DNA of 17,483 bases from Acidobacteriota bacterium. GTDB taxonomy: Bacteria; Acidobacteriota; Thermoanaerobaculia; Multivoradales; UBA5704. The translations under genes and the position numbers were made by a program. The notes under the pieces are model-generated. The model made no database searches. It saw only the letters and a list, made by a program, of their open reading frames with translations, and was not told the origin of the DNA. The stretch is taken from the NCBI GenBank assembly GCA_003223675.1, contig QHVW01000212.1, forward strand, positions 1 to 17,483, written 5' to 3'. Position 1 is the stretch's first letter; each line of letters starts with the position of its first letter. This document shows, piece after piece, positions 16,831-17,483 of the stretch.

Positions 16831-17483
16831 ATGATCACCCTCCTCATCGACCCCGCCGGCTTCGACCTTCCGACGGCCCGCGTCGAGGGGGAGGCCTATC
16901 AGCACCTCTTCCGGGCGCGGCGGGTGGCGGTGGGGGAGGAGATGCGGGTGGTGGACGGCCGGGGCCGGGCGCGGTGGGGGACGGTGGAGCGGGTGGATCG
17001 CACGTCCGCCACGGTGGCGCTGGGGGAGCCGGCGCCGGATCACGAGCCGGCGCTCCGGCTGGAGCTGATCGTCCCCACCTGCCGGCCGGAGCGGGCGTCC
17101 TGGCTGGTCGAGAAGGGGACCGAGGTGGGGGTGTTCGCCTTCCGCTTCGCCAACATGGCGCGGGCGCCGCGCGAGCTGGGGGCGATCACCTTCGACCGCC
17201 TGCGCCGGGTGGCGGCGGCGGCCGTCGAGCAGTGCCACCGCTCGCGTCTCCCCGAGATCACCGGCCCCCACGCCTGGAGCGAGGTGGTCGGGCTGGCCGG
17301 CCCGGAGGCCCGCTGGTTCCTGGACACTGAGGCCGCCGGCCCTGGGGTATGGGGGCCGCCGGCCGCCGCGGCCTCCGGCGCCCTCCTGATCGGCCCCGAG
17401 GGGGGGCTCGATCCGGCGGAACGGCGGGAGCTCCTCACCGCCGGCTGGCGTCCGGTGGGGCTGGGCGAGCGGACCCTCCGCCT
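16831..17483 (+). CDS. rsmE: 16S rRNA (uracil-1498 N3) methyltransferase, 3' end outside window
   Basis: 217 complete codons are visible and the frame is open to the window edge, so about the last tenth of the gene is missing (family about 245 residues). RsmE methylates N3 of U1498 in the small-subunit decoding region using S-adenosylmethionine. The N-terminal PUA-like part has H-L-F-R-A-R-R-V-A-V-G-E-E and V-V-D-G-R-G. The SPOUT domain follows with W-L-V-E-K-G-T-E-V-G-V, A-A-A-A-V-E-Q-C-H-R-S-R-L-P and the cofactor-knot sequence LIGPEGGLDPAER then G-L-G-E-R-T-L-R-L. AGGA at 16820-16823, overlapping the prmA stop, lies 7 nt before ATG 16831. One oddity: the usual Q/K-rich catalytic stretch after E-K-G-T-E-V-G is Ala/Arg-rich here. 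Confidence 0.93.
   Translation, partial: MITLLIDPAGFDLPTARVEGEAYQHLFRARRVAVGEEMRVVDGRGRARWGTVERVDRTSATVALGEPAPDHEPALRLELIVPTCRPERASWLVEKGTEVGVFAFRFANMARAPRELGAITFDRLRRVAAAAVEQCHRSRLPEITGPHAWSEVVGLAGPEARWFLDTEAAGPGVWGPPAAAASGALLIGPEGGLDPAERRELLTAGWRPVGLGERTLR

Noticed and set aside
14848..17271. 807-codon open frame on - opposite dnaJ, prmA and rsmE
   Set aside because: Three conserved genes occupy the + strand. The antisense frame has no recognisable domain.

Overview
The window is very GC-rich bacterial chromosome with dense, mostly conserved genes. The DnaK carries the Gram-negative-type insertion in its ATPase domain. There are also a sigma-54 activator with TPR-like repeats, an MglA-type polarity GTPase and a CIRCE/HrcA heat-shock system. 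Together these suggest an Acidobacteriota-like (or Myxococcota/Deltaproteobacteria-like) organism. This is inference from gene content; no rRNA is present to settle it.

Region 1 (1-3096, + strand): the 3' part of a TPR plus sigma-54 activator gene comes first. It is followed by a self-contained transcription unit with a near-consensus sigma-70 promoter, strong Shine-Dalgarno, one gene and a rho-independent terminator. That gene encodes an unusual basic protein with two MerR-like helix-turn-helix domains, AT-hook (GRP) linkers and a C-terminal coiled coil.

Region 2 (3096-8606, - strand): a tight operon reads, in transcription order, mglA-like GTPase with a long C-terminal extension, nrdR, hsp20, lon, thiL. 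Gaps are 10 and 7 nt, followed by two 4-nt overlaps. The candidate promoter upstream of mglA has a 19-bp spacer holding a dyad.

Region 3 (8607-9976): a less conserved island between the two conserved operons. It holds about 405 bp of a 20-bp-period tandem repeat array (about 20 units, several of them palindromic). It also holds a frameshifted Uma2-family (PD-(D/E)XK) nuclease gene, whose break lies exactly at a 35-bp imperfect duplication of the catalytic-lysine motif.

Region 4 (10010-17483): a divergent Rossmann/DUF2520 gene (-) is followed by the heat-shock cluster hrcA-grpE-dnaK-dnaJ-prmA-rsmE (+). A sigma-70 promoter and a perfect CIRCE operator precede hrcA. A 91-bp palindromic repeat with 30-bp perfect arms sits between grpE and dnaK, just before a probable internal dnaK promoter. 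rsmE runs off the right end.

Taken together, the two conserved operons handle protein quality control: Lon and Hsp20 on one side, the DnaK machine and its repressor on the other. The less familiar parts are the AT-hook/HTH protein, the MglA extension, the 20-bp array, the broken Uma2 gene and the palindromic repeat.
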